The notes: a model not told the origin generated them from the letters alone. Counted from the first letter of the stretch, positions 9,643 to 19,977 are shown. The stretch is 64,000 bases of DNA from Burkholderiales bacterium (GCA_016716275.1 JADJWR010000003.1:310001-374000), one strand, 5' to 3'. A program made the numbers and translations.

Positions 9643-10644
9643 TCAGCTGACGCAACCGGCCTCGGCCGTGGCCGTCGTTCCGATGCGCTCCGGCGGCGCG
9701 ATCCGGTAGCCGTACTTGACCGCCGTCATCTCGGCGAGGATCGACACGGCAATCTCCGGCGGCGTGCGGGCACCGTTCTTCAGACCGACCGGGCCGTGCA
9801 GCGCATCGAGCTGCACCTCGGTGACGCCGAACTCGCGCAGCCGCTCGCGGCGCTTGGCCTGGTTGCGCTGCGATCCGATGGCGCCGACGTAGAACGCCTC
9901 GGTCTTCAGCGCCTCGATCAGCGCCAGGTCGTCCAGCTTGGGGTCGTGCGTCAGGGCGATGATCGCCGTGTTGCGGTCGGGCCGGAACTCGAGCACCGTG
10001 TCGTCGGGCATCGTGCGCACCAGCGCGGTGCCCGGCACCAGCCAGCCGTCGGCGTACTCCTCGCGCGGATCGCAGATGGTGACCTCGTAGTCGAGCGCCA
10101 GCGCCATCTGCGCCACGTAGTGGGTCAGCTGGCCGGCGCCGATGACCAGCAGTCGCAGCCGCGGGCCGTGCGCGGTGACGAGCTGCTGCTCGTCGCAGAC
10201 CAGCACGTCGGTCCCGCTGCCGTCGCGCAGCGTCACCTCACCGGTCGCCAGGTCGAGCCGTCGCAGCGTGTGGCGGCCGGCACCGACCCGCGCCAGCAAC
10301 TCGCCGATCTTCGAGCCTTCGCCCACCGGCTCGAGGACCAGCTCGATGGTGCCGCCGCAGGGCAGGCCGAACTGGAACGCCTCGTCGGCCGTGATGCCGT
10401 ACTTCACCCGCTCGGGCCTTTCGGCCGCCACCTTGCCGCTGCGCACCTTGTCGACCAGGTCGTCCTCGATGCAGCCGCCGGAGACCGAACCGACCACCAG
10501 CCCGTCGTCGCGCACCAGCACGTGGGCGCCGACCGGCCGCGGCGCCGATCCCCAGGTGCGCACCACGGTGCCGAGCACGGCACGGTGGCCGCCGGTGCGC
10601 CACTCCTCGGCCTTCTTCAGGACCTGTGCGTCAACGCTGTCCAT
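9643..10644 (-). CDS. XdhC/CoxI-family molybdenum hydroxylase maturation protein
   Basis: A 333-residue XdhC/CoxI-type protein. In characterised members it binds the molybdenum cofactor, oversees its sulfuration and passes it to the apo-hydroxylase. The N-terminal XdhC domain shows TVVRTWGSAPRPVGAHVLV and GSVSGGCIEDDLV. The C-terminal Rossmann domain shows LLVIGAGQLTHYVAQMA and FYVGAIGSQRNQAKRRERL, both family hallmarks. I chose the ATG giving MDSVDAQVLKKAEEW over a further 23-codon extension that is rich in Arg and Thr and not conserved-looking. It is divergent from coxS-coxL-coxM across 203 bp, so it most likely serves that enzyme. Confidence 0.9.
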   Translation of the reverse strand: MDSVDAQVLKKAEEWRTGGHRAVLGTVVRTWGSAPRPVGAHVLVRDDGLVVGSVSGGCIEDDLVDKVRSGKVAAERPERVKYGITADEAFQFGLPCGGTIELVLEPVGEGSKIGELLARVGAGRHTLRRLDLATGEVTLRDGSGTDVLVCDEQQLVTAHGPRLRLLVIGAGQLTHYVAQMALALDYEVTICDPREEYADGWLVPGTALVRTMPDDTVLEFRPDRNTAIIALTHDPKLDDLALIEALKTEAFYVGAIGSQRNQAKRRERLREFGVTEVQLDALHGPVGLKNGARTPPEIAVSILAEMTAVKYGYRIAPPERIGTTATAEAGCVS

Positions 10645-10847
10645 GAGACCCCGCGAAATACCGGCAACGATTGTAGTGACGCCAGCGGCGAGCGACCGCT
10701 TGTTGCATCGCAAGAACGCGAATCCGAGTCACCGCGCCTTGCGCTGTCGAACATCGGCGCAGTACAGTCGCGGCGCCCTTTCGAATGGCGGCCGCGAGCA
10801 TCGCGCACTACCCCGCTGGCGGCGAGCAAGATCCCAAGGAGACCTCG

Positions 10848-11321
10848 ATGCGCGTAGCGCTGTCCTTCCGGGTCAACGGCAAGCCTGTCTCGGCCGAAGT
10901 CGAGCCGGACACCTTGCTGTCGACCTTCATCCGCGAACAACTTCGCCTGACCGGCACCCACGTCGGCTGCGACACCGGCCAGTGCGGCGCCTGCACGGTG
11001 CTGGTCGACGGCCGCGCCGTGAAGAGCTGCAACGTGCTGGCGGCGCAGATGCACGGCGCCGAGGTCACCACCATCGAGGGCGTCACGCCGGCCGACGGCT
11101 CGATGCACCCGATGCAGGCGGCCTTCAAGGCCTGCCACGGTCTGCAGTGCGGCTTCTGCACCCCCGGCATGGTGATGAGCGCGATCGACCTGGTGACGCA
11201 TCACCCGCATGGCAGCGAGCGCGAGATCCGCGAGGGGCTCGAAGGCAACTTCTGCCGCTGCACCGGCTACCAGAACATCGTCAAGGCGATCGAGCAGGGC
11301 GCCAAGGCGATGGGCGCATAG
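10848..11321 (+). CDS. coxS: Molybdenum hydroxylase small subunit, 2x[2Fe-2S] (CoxS-like)
   Basis: The 157-residue iron-sulfur subunit passes electrons from the molybdenum site to FAD. The plant-type ferredoxin domain carries cysteines in VGCDTGQCGACTVLVDG and a fourth in AVKSCNVL. The C-terminal four-helix domain holds the second cluster in LQCGFCTPGMVMS and GNFCRCTGYQNIV. The start has a strong ribosome binding site (AAGGAG, 6 nt upstream of the ATG), and the upstream in-frame start lacks one. It is the first gene of coxS-coxL-coxM. The gap to coxL carries a palindromic interspersed repeat. The gene symbol reflects family membership, not a claim of carbon monoxide oxidation. Confidence 0.94.
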   Translation: MRVALSFRVNGKPVSAEVEPDTLLSTFIREQLRLTGTHVGCDTGQCGACTVLVDGRAVKSCNVLAAQMHGAEVTTIEGVTPADGSMHPMQAAFKACHGLQCGFCTPGMVMSAIDLVTHHPHGSEREIREGLEGNFCRCTGYQNIVKAIEQGAKAMGA

Positions 11322-11323
11322 CC

Positions 11324-11394
11324 GTCGCCCCGGCGAAGGCCGGGGCCCAAGTCATACGCGTTCGTCATTGGGTCCCGGCCTGCGCCGGGACGAC
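11324..11394. repeat. Interspersed palindromic (REP-like) element, copy 1
   Basis: Two 27-nt modules in inverted orientation occupy 11324-11350 and 11368-11394, with three mismatches between one arm and the reverse complement of the other. Each module is itself a small hairpin, CCCGGC(GA/GC)AGGCCGGG. The same element recurs between gcvH and gcvP at 46245-46314. Both copies sit between co-directional genes of one operon, so they are transcribed and could act on mRNA stability or expression ratio. No transposase is nearby. Confidence 0.8.
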
Positions 11395-11414
11395 ACACCA
11401 TACGAGGTTGATCC

Positions 11415-13784
<2,370 letters not shown>

Positions 13785-13798
13785 GGCGGAGAAGACAG

Positions 13799-14593
13799 AT
13801 GCATCACACCCACTACCACCGTCCCGCCTCGGTCGCCGAGGCTGTCAGGCTGATGGGCGAGCACCCCGACGACAAGGTGCTCGCCGGCGGCCAGTCGACC
13901 CTGCCGTCGATGAAGCTCGGCCTGCTGGCGCCGGAGGGCTTCATCGATCTGGCCGGCGTCGCCGAGCTGAAGGGCATCCGCGTCGAGGGCAGCCAGCTGA
14001 TCGTCGGCGCGCTGACCACCCACGCCACGGTCGCCGCCTCGAAGGACGTGCTGGCGATGATTCCGGCGCTCGCGCTGCTCGCCGGCGGCATCGGTGATCG
14101 CGCGGTGCGCAACCGCGGCACCATCGGCGGTTCGCTCGCCAACAGCGACCCGGCCGCCTGCTATCCGGCCGCCGTGCTCGGCCTCGGCGCGACGATCCGC
14201 ACCAACGCGCGGCAGATCGCCGCCGACGACTTCTTCAAGGGCCTGTACGAAACGGCGCTGAATCCCGGCGAACTGATCACCGCGGTCAGCTTTCCGAAGC
14301 CGGAGAAAGCGGCGTGGATGAAGTTCAAGCAGCCGGCATCGCGCTTCTCGATCGTCGGCGTGTTCGTCGCCAAGACGGCCGGCGGAGTGCGGGTGGCGGT
14401 GACCGGCGCCGCGCCGTGCGCCTTCCGTGTCAAGGCGCTCGAGCAGCGGCTGGACGCGAAGTTCGCCCGCGAGTCCTGCGACGGCGTGAAGATCCCGCCC
14501 GACGGGCTGAACAGCGACCTGCACGGCAGCAGCGAGTACCGCGCGCACCTGATCGGCGTGCTCACCAGACGCGCGGTGGCTGCCGCCGCATAG
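13799..14593 (+). CDS. coxM: Molybdenum hydroxylase FAD-binding medium subunit (CoxM-like)
   Basis: The 264-residue flavoprotein subunit completes the S-L-M heterotrimer. FAD-binding motifs AGGQSTLPSMK (residues 32-42) and TIGGSLANSDPAACYP (about 106-121) are both present, and the C-terminal CO_deh_flav_C region follows. Length is normal for the family, if slightly short. The ATG lies 14 nt after the coxL stop, with GGCGGAGAAGACAG as a plausible ribosome binding region. A strong hairpin followed by a T-rich tract ends the operon just downstream. The gene order small-large-medium differs from the M-S-L order of the characterised Oligotropha cox operon. Confidence 0.93.
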   Translation: MHHTHYHRPASVAEAVRLMGEHPDDKVLAGGQSTLPSMKLGLLAPEGFIDLAGVAELKGIRVEGSQLIVGALTTHATVAASKDVLAMIPALALLAGGIGDRAVRNRGTIGGSLANSDPAACYPAAVLGLGATIRTNARQIAADDFFKGLYETALNPGELITAVSFPKPEKAAWMKFKQPASRFSIVGVFVAKTAGGVRVAVTGAAPCAFRVKALEQRLDAKFARESCDGVKIPPDGLNSDLHGSSEYRAHLIGVLTRRAVAAAA

Positions 14594-14612
14594 CGCCGCC
14601 GGCCTGTCGTCA

Positions 14613-14650
14613 GCGCAAGGGCGCCGCTCGCGGCGCCCTTGCGCATTTTG
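14613..14650 (+). terminator. Rho-independent terminator after coxM
   Basis: A perfect 14-bp GC-rich stem with a 4-nt loop (14613-14644) is followed by ATTTTG. It lies 19 nt after the coxM stop and just before the next gene, so it should end the coxSLM transcript and separate it from the VOC gene. Confidence 0.75.
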
Positions 14651-14661
14651 AGGAGACAGAA

Positions 14662-15123
14662 ATGACAGACGTTCCGTACAAGCCGGCCGGCTACCACGCG
14701 GTGACCCCCTATCTGGCGCTGCGCGAGGCCCACGCGGCGCTCGACTTCTATGTCCGCGCCTTTGGCGCCGAGCCGGTGCTCAGGCTCGACATGCCGGACG
14801 GCACGATCGCCCATGCCGAGATCCGCATCGGCGACTCGATCCTGATGCTGGCCGAGGAAAACGCCGACTGGGGCAGCCGCAGCCCGCAGGCGCTCGGCGG
14901 CTCGCCGGTGTCGCTGATGATCTACGTGCCGGACGTCGACGCCGCCTTTGCCCGGGCGCTGGCGGCCGGCGCGACGCGCGTGCGGCCGGTCGAGGACCAG
15001 TTCTACGGCGACCGCTCCGGCACGCTCGCCGACCCCTACGGCTACCAGTGGACGCTGGCCACCCACATCGAGGACGTGCCGACCGAGGAAGCGCAGCGGC
15101 GGATGAACGCCATGCTGCCGTAA
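14662..15123 (+). CDS. VOC/glyoxalase superfamily protein, PhnB-like
   Basis: A 153-residue single-domain protein of the vicinal oxygen chelate superfamily, closest in pattern to the PhnB-like group. It has the opening VTPYLALREAHAALDFYVRAFGA, then GTIAHAEIRIGDSILMLAEE, and the C-terminal ADPYGYQWTLATHIEDV. That final pattern (DPFGHRW-like) is typical of the group. PhnB-like proteins have no agreed enzymatic role. A good ribosome binding site (GAGGAGA) precedes the ATG. It sits between the coxSLM terminator and the P450 cassette with 179 bp before the P450, so membership in either unit is uncertain. A T-less hairpin (15141-15161) follows the gene. Confidence 0.85.
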   Translation: MTDVPYKPAGYHAVTPYLALREAHAALDFYVRAFGAEPVLRLDMPDGTIAHAEIRIGDSILMLAEENADWGSRSPQALGGSPVSLMIYVPDVDAAFARALAAGATRVRPVEDQFYGDRSGTLADPYGYQWTLATHIEDVPTEEAQRRMNAMLP

Positions 15124-15302
15124 GGCGCACCAGTCCGCCGGGGCGACCGCGGCGGTCGCCCGAGCCGGCAGCGGTGTGGCGGGCGGCCATCATCCAGGGC
15201 AGACCCAGCCGGGTCGCGGCGAAAAAGTCGGCCCAGCGGGCGCCGACTTCGGCAGAATGGCGTACCAAGAACAGGTCATGACGTCTTAGTCGAGCGGCAG
15301 CG

Positions 15303-16577
15303 GTGGGCATCCAGGCGGTCAAGGTGGCGGGGCAGGAAGCGTGCTCCGCAGCAGTCGGCGCGCCGCGCGCTGGTGGCCTGTCGGCCTTCGATCCGCTCGA
15401 TCCGGCGACAGTCGCCGATCCCTTCCCGCGCTATCGCTGGCTGCGCGAGCACGCGCCGGTGCAGCGCAACGCGCGCGGCATGTGGACCGTCGCCCGCTTC
15501 GACGACGTGCGCCGCTGCCTGCACGACCCGCGCATGAGTTCGCGGCCGTCGCGCTTCTCGGTGATCGCCCGGCGGCAGCGCGAGGCATCGCCGCCGGCGC
15601 GGGTCGCCTGCTCGCTGCTGCCGCTGCTCGATCCGCCGGAGCACACGCGGCTGCGCCGGCTTCTCGCGCAGGTGATCGGCGAGCAACGGGTCGGCTCGCT
15701 GCGGCCGCGCGCGCAGGCGATCGTCGCCGAACTGCTCGCACCGGCGCGCGACGGTGCGCCGTTCGAGCTGATCGCCGAGCTGGCCACGCCGCTGCCGGTG
15801 CGGGTGATCGGCGAGATGCTGGCGATCCCGCCGGCCGACCTGCCGCAGGTCAAGGCGTGGGCGGGTGAGTTCTTCCATATCTTCGGCCCGGCGGTCGATG
15901 GCGCGGCCTACGCGCGGCTGAGCGAGGCGGTCGAGCGTTTTTCCGACTACATGCGCGGGCTGATCGCCGCGCGGCGCCGCTCGCCGGGAGCCGACGCGCT
16001 CATCGCGCTGATCGCCGCGCGCGACGACGAGGACCGTCTGGACGAGCACGAACTGGTGGTCACCGCGCTGCTGCTGTTCACCAACGGCGAGGAGGCGCTG
16101 GCCTATCTCGTCGGCAACCTCGTCTGGGCGCTGCTGCAGGCGCCCGAACAACTGGCCCGGCTGCGCGGCGAGCCGGCCCTGGCGCGCGCTGCTGTCGAGG
16201 AGGCGCTGCGCTACGACACGCCGGCGCAGATCGTCGGCCGCACCGCCCTGCACGACATCCCGCTTGGCGGCGAGACGATCCGCGCCGGCGATCCCGTCTA
16301 CCTGCTGCTGGGCTCGGCGAACCGCGACCCGGCGCGCTTTGCCGATCCGGACCGCTTCGACATCGGCCGGCGCGACAGCGGCCACCTCGGCTTCGGCGGC
16401 GGGCCGCATGCCTGCCTCGGCGCCGGGCTGGCGCGCATCGAGGCACAGGCAGTGCTGGAGGGCCTGCTGGCGGCCGGCAGCCGCTGGGAGCCGCTGATCG
16501 ACCGGCCCGAGTACCGCGCGACGCTGTTCGCCCGCGGGCTGAAACGGCTGCCGATGGCGCTGCGCGCCGGTCGGTGA
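15303..16577 (+). CDS. Cytochrome P450 with atypical I-helix
   Basis: A 424-residue soluble bacterial P450. The heme loop FGGGPHACLGAG gives axial Cys371, the ExxR pair is E300/R303, and the C-helix element LDPPEHTRLRRL is normal. The I-helix, usually (A/G)Gx(D/E)T, reads T260-N-G-E-E264, so the Ala-Gly pair and the oxygen-activating Thr are all replaced. Some P450s lacking this Thr use other residues or water, or act as peroxygenases, so activity is not excluded. The start is a GTG (residues MGIQAVKV); no better ATG exists. It is first in the P450/QueD/NRPS-like/acyltransferase cassette, 45 nt before the QueD-like gene. P450s beside A-PCP didomains often hydroxylate a carrier-bound acyl group; that role is inference here. 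Confidence 0.9.
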   Translation: MGIQAVKVAGQEACSAAVGAPRAGGLSAFDPLDPATVADPFPRYRWLREHAPVQRNARGMWTVARFDDVRRCLHDPRMSSRPSRFSVIARRQREASPPARVACSLLPLLDPPEHTRLRRLLAQVIGEQRVGSLRPRAQAIVAELLAPARDGAPFELIAELATPLPVRVIGEMLAIPPADLPQVKAWAGEFFHIFGPAVDGAAYARLSEAVERFSDYMRGLIAARRRSPGADALIALIAARDDEDRLDEHELVVTALLLFTNGEEALAYLVGNLVWALLQAPEQLARLRGEPALARAAVEEALRYDTPAQIVGRTALHDIPLGGETIRAGDPVYLLLGSANRDPARFADPDRFDIGRRDSGHLGFGGGPHACLGAGLARIEAQAVLEGLLAAGSRWEPLIDRPEYRATLFARGLKRLPMALRAGR

Positions 16578-16622
16578 CCTTCGCCGGCAAGAACCGCCTG
16601 CAATCTCGACGGAGCGAAACCC

Positions 16623-16976
16623 TTGTACACGATCTCGAAGCGATTCACCTTCAGTGCCAGCCACATCATCGAGGGCCTGCCGGCGGGGCACCAGTGCTCG
16701 CGGCTGCACGGCCACAACTACGTGGTCGAAGTGGTGCTGGCGGCCGACCGGCTCGACGCCGTCGGCTTCGTCGTCGACTACGGCGAACTGAAGCCGCTGA
16801 AGCAGATCATCGACGGCGAACTCGACCATCGTCACCTGAACGACGTGCTGCCCGGGCCGACCACCGCCGAGGCGATCGCCAGGTACCTGTTCGACCGGGC
16901 GCGCGCGCTCTGGCCGCAGGCGGTCGCCGTTCGGGTCAGCGAGACACCAGCGACATGGGCGGAATACCGGCCCTGA
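16623..16976 (+). CDS. 6-pyruvoyl-tetrahydropterin synthase / QueD-family enzyme
   Basis: A 117-residue T-fold enzyme. Members convert 7,8-dihydroneopterin triphosphate to 6-pyruvoyl-tetrahydropterin or 6-carboxy-tetrahydropterin (QueD, queuosine pathway). The active site is complete: zinc ligands H14, H29 and H31, nucleophile C25 in HQCSRLHGHNY, the Asp-His relay D68/H69 in ELDHRHLND, PTTAEAIA, and the substrate-anchoring Glu107 in SETPATWAEY. It has a TTG start with GGAGCGAAACCC upstream. Its 3' end overlaps the start of the NRPS-like gene by 22 nt. That linkage, and the absence of queC/queE/queF nearby, suggests a specialised pteridine role rather than queuosine, but sequence alone cannot tell PTPS from QueD chemistry. 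Confidence 0.88.
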   Translation: MYTISKRFTFSASHIIEGLPAGHQCSRLHGHNYVVEVVLAADRLDAVGFVVDYGELKPLKQIIDGELDHRHLNDVLPGPTTAEAIARYLFDRARALWPQAVAVRVSETPATWAEYRP

Positions 16977-19300
16977 ACTGCCCGCCCGGGCTGGCCACGC
17001 CGGCGAGCGTGGTCGACGGCTTCGTCGAGGCGGCGCGGCGCTTTCCGGCGCGCATCGCGGTGCGTGCCGGCGAGCGGGCGATCGATTATCGCGACCTCGA
17101 CAAGCGCTCGGCGCGGCTGGCGCGGCACCTGATTCGGCTGGGCGCCGGCGCCGAAGTGCGGGTCGGCCTTCACCTGCCGCGCGGCATCGGCGCAGTGGTC
17201 GGCATGCTCGGCATCCTGCGCGCCGGCGCGGCCTACGTGCCGCTCGATCCGCAGGCACCGGTGGCGACGATCGACGCCGTCGTCGCCGATGCCGGCATTC
17301 ACCTGCTGGTGACCGGCAGTGGCGGCGCCGCCCTGCCGGTGGCCTCCTGCATCGAGCTGGACACCGACGGCCGCTGCGCCGCGCCGGCGGCCTCTTCGGC
17401 GCGCCTGCCGCAGCTCGATCCGCGGCAGCTGATGTACGCGATCTACACGTCCGGATCGACCGGCGGGCCGAAGGGCGTGCTGGTCGAGCATGGCCAGGTC
17501 GCGCGCCTGTTCCCGGCGATCGGCGAGCACCTGCGCTTCGACGAGCGCGACGTCTGGACACAGCTGCACTCGCTGGCCTTCGGCTTTTCGGTGTGGGAGA
17601 TCTGGGGCGCGCTGGCGCACGGCGGCACGCTGCTCACGGTGCCGCCGGCGGTCGCCCAGTCGCCGACGCAGCTGTTTGCGCAACTGGCGGCCAACGACGT
17701 GACCGTGCTCAGCCTGACGCCCTCCGCGTTCCGGGTGCTGGTGCGCAGCGGTCGCGCGCTGCCCGATCCCGCAGCGCTGCCGTCGCTGCGCCTGCTCGCC
17801 TTCAGCGGCGAACCGCTCGACGCGGCGATCCTCGAGGCCTGGTTCGACTGCTTCGGCGACGAACGCCCGCTGCTCGCCAACATGTACGCGCTGACCGAGA
17901 CGGCCGGCGAAGTTGCCTACCGCCGTGTCCGTCGCGGCGACGGCACATCGACCGCCCGGCACAGCATCGGTCGTCCGCTGGCCGACACCGAATTCCGGCT
18001 GGTCGATGCTGCCGGCGCGCCGGTGGCCCCCGGCGAGGCGGGCGAGCTGATCGTCGTCGGCCCGTCGGTGGCGCGCGGCTACCTGAACCGTCCCGACCTG
18101 CAGTCGCAGCGGTTCGTCGCCGAGGCCTCGGGCAGCGGCGAGTCGCGCGGCTACCGGACCGGCGACCTGGCGCGGCGGCTCGATGGCGGCGAGTACGAGT
18201 TCGTCGGCCGCGCCGACCGCCAGCTCAAGGTGCGCGGCTACCGGGTCGAACCGGGGCAGGTCGAGGAGGTGCTGCGTAGCCACGAGCGCCTCGTCGATGC
18301 GGTGGTGACCGGCGATGCCTTCGGCCTGCGCGCCTTCGTCGTGGCGCGCGACGGCGTTGTCCCGGCGGACCTGCGCGATTTCGCCGCCGCGCGGCTGCCG
18401 CATTACTGCCTGCCGGACCAGTGGCTGGCGATCGACCGGCTGCCGCTGACCGCCAACGGCAAGCTCGATGCGCAGGCACTGGCGTCACGGCTCGACGAAA
18501 GGCCGCCGGCAGCGCCGGCGGACGACGCGGTTGCCGGCGACGACCCGGCCTGGCCTGCCGAAGCGCTGCGGGCGATCTGGCGCGAACTGCTGGCCGCCGA
18601 CGAGGTGCGCGACGACGACGATTTCTTCGACCGCGGCGGCCATTCGTTGCTGACCCTGCAGCTGATCCTGCGCATCGAGGAGGCGCTCGGCCGCAGCCTG
18701 ACCATGCGCGACGTGTTCGAGCATCCGACCTTTGCCGCGCAGGTCGGACTGCTGCGGCGCACGGGCCGGTCGGCCGATTCCTCGCCGGCGGCGTCCGGCG
18801 GCGAAGGGCGCGACGCCGCCGGGGTCGTCGCAGGCAGCGCGGAGGATTCGCGCTACATGGGTCTTGCCATCGCCGAGGCGCGACGGGCGCTCGACGCCGG
18901 CGAGGCGCCATATGCGGCCTGCATCGTGCGCGGCGGGCAGGTGCTGGCCTGCACGCACAACCGCATCAACGGCCGCGCCGACATCACCGCGCATGCCGAG
19001 GTCGAGGCGATCCGCGCCGCCTGCGCCGTAGCCGGCAGCACCGATCTGGCCGGCTGCACGATCTACTCGACCTGCGAGCCGTGCAGCATGTGCCTGACGG
19101 CCTGCGTCTGGGCCGGCATCGGGCGGGTCGTCTGGGGCGCGCGCATGGAAGACGAGCAGCGCTACGGACTGGCGGCGCCGACGGTGCCGGCGGCGACCAT
19201 GCAGGCGCACCTCGGCCGGCCGGCCGAACTGGTGCCCGAGGTCGGGCGCGACGAGATGCTGGCGCTCTACGAGCTGTGGCTCAGGATGCAGGCGGTCTGA
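16955..19300 (+). CDS. NRPS-like adenylation-carrier protein fused to a zinc deaminase domain
   Basis: A 781-residue three-part protein. Residues about 15-500 form an adenylation domain with A3 YTSGSTGGPKG (164-174), A4 FGFSVWEIWGAL (209-220), A5 NMYALTET (309-316), A8-like RADRQLKVRGYRVEPGQVEE and A10 LTANGKLD with Lys503. Residues about 530-600 are a peptidyl carrier domain, DDFFDRGGHSLL, with phosphopantetheine Ser564. Residues about 632-781 are a cytidine/guanine-deaminase-like zinc domain, HAEVEAI (H680, catalytic E682) and CEPCSMC (C710, C713). No condensation or thioesterase domain is present. The position equivalent to Asp235 of GrsA is Gly210, arguing against an ordinary alpha-amino acid substrate. 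I chose the ATG at MGGIPALNC, which overlaps the QueD-like gene. The acyltransferase gene follows after 2 nt. Confidence 0.9.
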   Translation: MGGIPALNCPPGLATPASVVDGFVEAARRFPARIAVRAGERAIDYRDLDKRSARLARHLIRLGAGAEVRVGLHLPRGIGAVVGMLGILRAGAAYVPLDPQAPVATIDAVVADAGIHLLVTGSGGAALPVASCIELDTDGRCAAPAASSARLPQLDPRQLMYAIYTSGSTGGPKGVLVEHGQVARLFPAIGEHLRFDERDVWTQLHSLAFGFSVWEIWGALAHGGTLLTVPPAVAQSPTQLFAQLAANDVTVLSLTPSAFRVLVRSGRALPDPAALPSLRLLAFSGEPLDAAILEAWFDCFGDERPLLANMYALTETAGEVAYRRVRRGDGTSTARHSIGRPLADTEFRLVDAAGAPVAPGEAGELIVVGPSVARGYLNRPDLQSQRFVAEASGSGESRGYRTGDLARRLDGGEYEFVGRADRQLKVRGYRVEPGQVEEVLRSHERLVDAVVTGDAFGLRAFVVARDGVVPADLRDFAAARLPHYCLPDQWLAIDRLPLTANGKLDAQALASRLDERPPAAPADDAVAGDDPAWPAEALRAIWRELLAADEVRDDDDFFDRGGHSLLTLQLILRIEEALGRSLTMRDVFEHPTFAAQVGLLRRTGRSADSSPAASGGEGRDAAGVVAGSAEDSRYMGLAIAEARRALDAGEAPYAACIVRGGQVLACTHNRINGRADITAHAEVEAIRAACAVAGSTDLAGCTIYSTCEPCSMCLTACVWAGIGRVVWGARMEDEQRYGLAAPTVPAATMQAHLGRPAELVPEVGRDEMLALYELWLRMQAV

Positions 19301-19302
19301 CG

Positions 19303-19977
19303 ATGCAGCCGCAGGCCACCGCAGCGGTCGTCATCTACGGCAACGGCCAGGTGGCAGAGCTGGCGATGGCGCGCCTGCTCGCCGACTCGCCGCACCGCGT
19401 GGTCGGCTTCACCGTCGACGGCGCGCTGATCCGCCAGGCCGTGCTGCACGGCTTGCCGGTGGTGCCGTTCGAAGAGGCGGAGCGGCACTTCCCGCCGGAG
19501 CAGGTGCGCATGTTCGTCGCCGTCGGCCCGACGCAGTGCAACCGCATACGCGCCGAACGCTTCGAGCAGGCGCGGCGTCGCGGCTATGGCTTCGTCGGCT
19601 ATGTCAGCTCGCGCGCGCAGGTCGCCGCCGATGTGCAGATCGGCGAGAACGTCTCGATCGGCGAGGGAACGATCGTCCATCCGTTCGTGCGCATCGGCGA
19701 CGACGTGCACATCGGCACCGCCAGCGTCATCAGCCATCACTGCCTGCTCGGCGATCACAGTTTTCTGGCGGTCGGCTGCCTGCTCGCCGGCAACGTCAAG
19801 GTCGGCCCGCGCAGCTTCCTCGGCGCCCGCGCGACGGTGCGCGACCACGTGGCGATCGGCGAAGCGAGCGTCATCGGCACCGGCGTGACGGTGCTGCGCA
19901 ACACCGCGCCGTCGAGCGTGCTGGTGGCGCCCGAGCCGGTGCTGCTGCCGGTCGACAGCGCCAGCGTCAGGCTTTGA
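19303..19977 (+). CDS. NeuD/PglD-like left-handed beta-helix acyltransferase
   Basis: A 224-residue protein of the NeuD/PglD sugar-O/N-acyltransferase family. The N-terminal PglD-type Rossmann part opens VVIYGNGQVAELAMARLL (residues 9-26) and contains VRMFVAVGPTQCNRIRAERFEQ. From about residue 105 there are hexapeptide repeats (VQIGENVSIGEGTIVHPFVR, then VHIGTASVI, FLAVGCLLAGNVKVG, SFLGARATV), giving a trimeric acyl-CoA-dependent enzyme. The likely catalytic His lies in VISHHCLLGDH. The usual partners (nucleotide-sugar enzymes) are absent; instead it starts 2 nt after the NRPS-like gene. It may therefore acylate the cassette product or a carrier-bound intermediate. That assignment is inferred from context only. 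Confidence 0.88.
   Translation: MQPQATAAVVIYGNGQVAELAMARLLADSPHRVVGFTVDGALIRQAVLHGLPVVPFEEAERHFPPEQVRMFVAVGPTQCNRIRAERFEQARRRGYGFVGYVSSRAQVAADVQIGENVSIGEGTIVHPFVRIGDDVHIGTASVISHHCLLGDHSFLAVGCLLAGNVKVGPRSFLGARATVRDHVAIGEASVIGTGVTVLRNTAPSSVLVAPEPVLLPVDSASVRL

Noticed and set aside
15141..15161. Hairpin GGGCGACC-loop-GGTCGCCC after the VOC gene as a terminator
   Set aside because: No T tract; in this GC content such stems arise often by chance.
16623..16976. Simple queuosine-pathway queD
   Set aside because: Possible by family, but no other que gene is near and the gene overlaps an NRPS-like gene; I keep the broader PTPS/QueD label.
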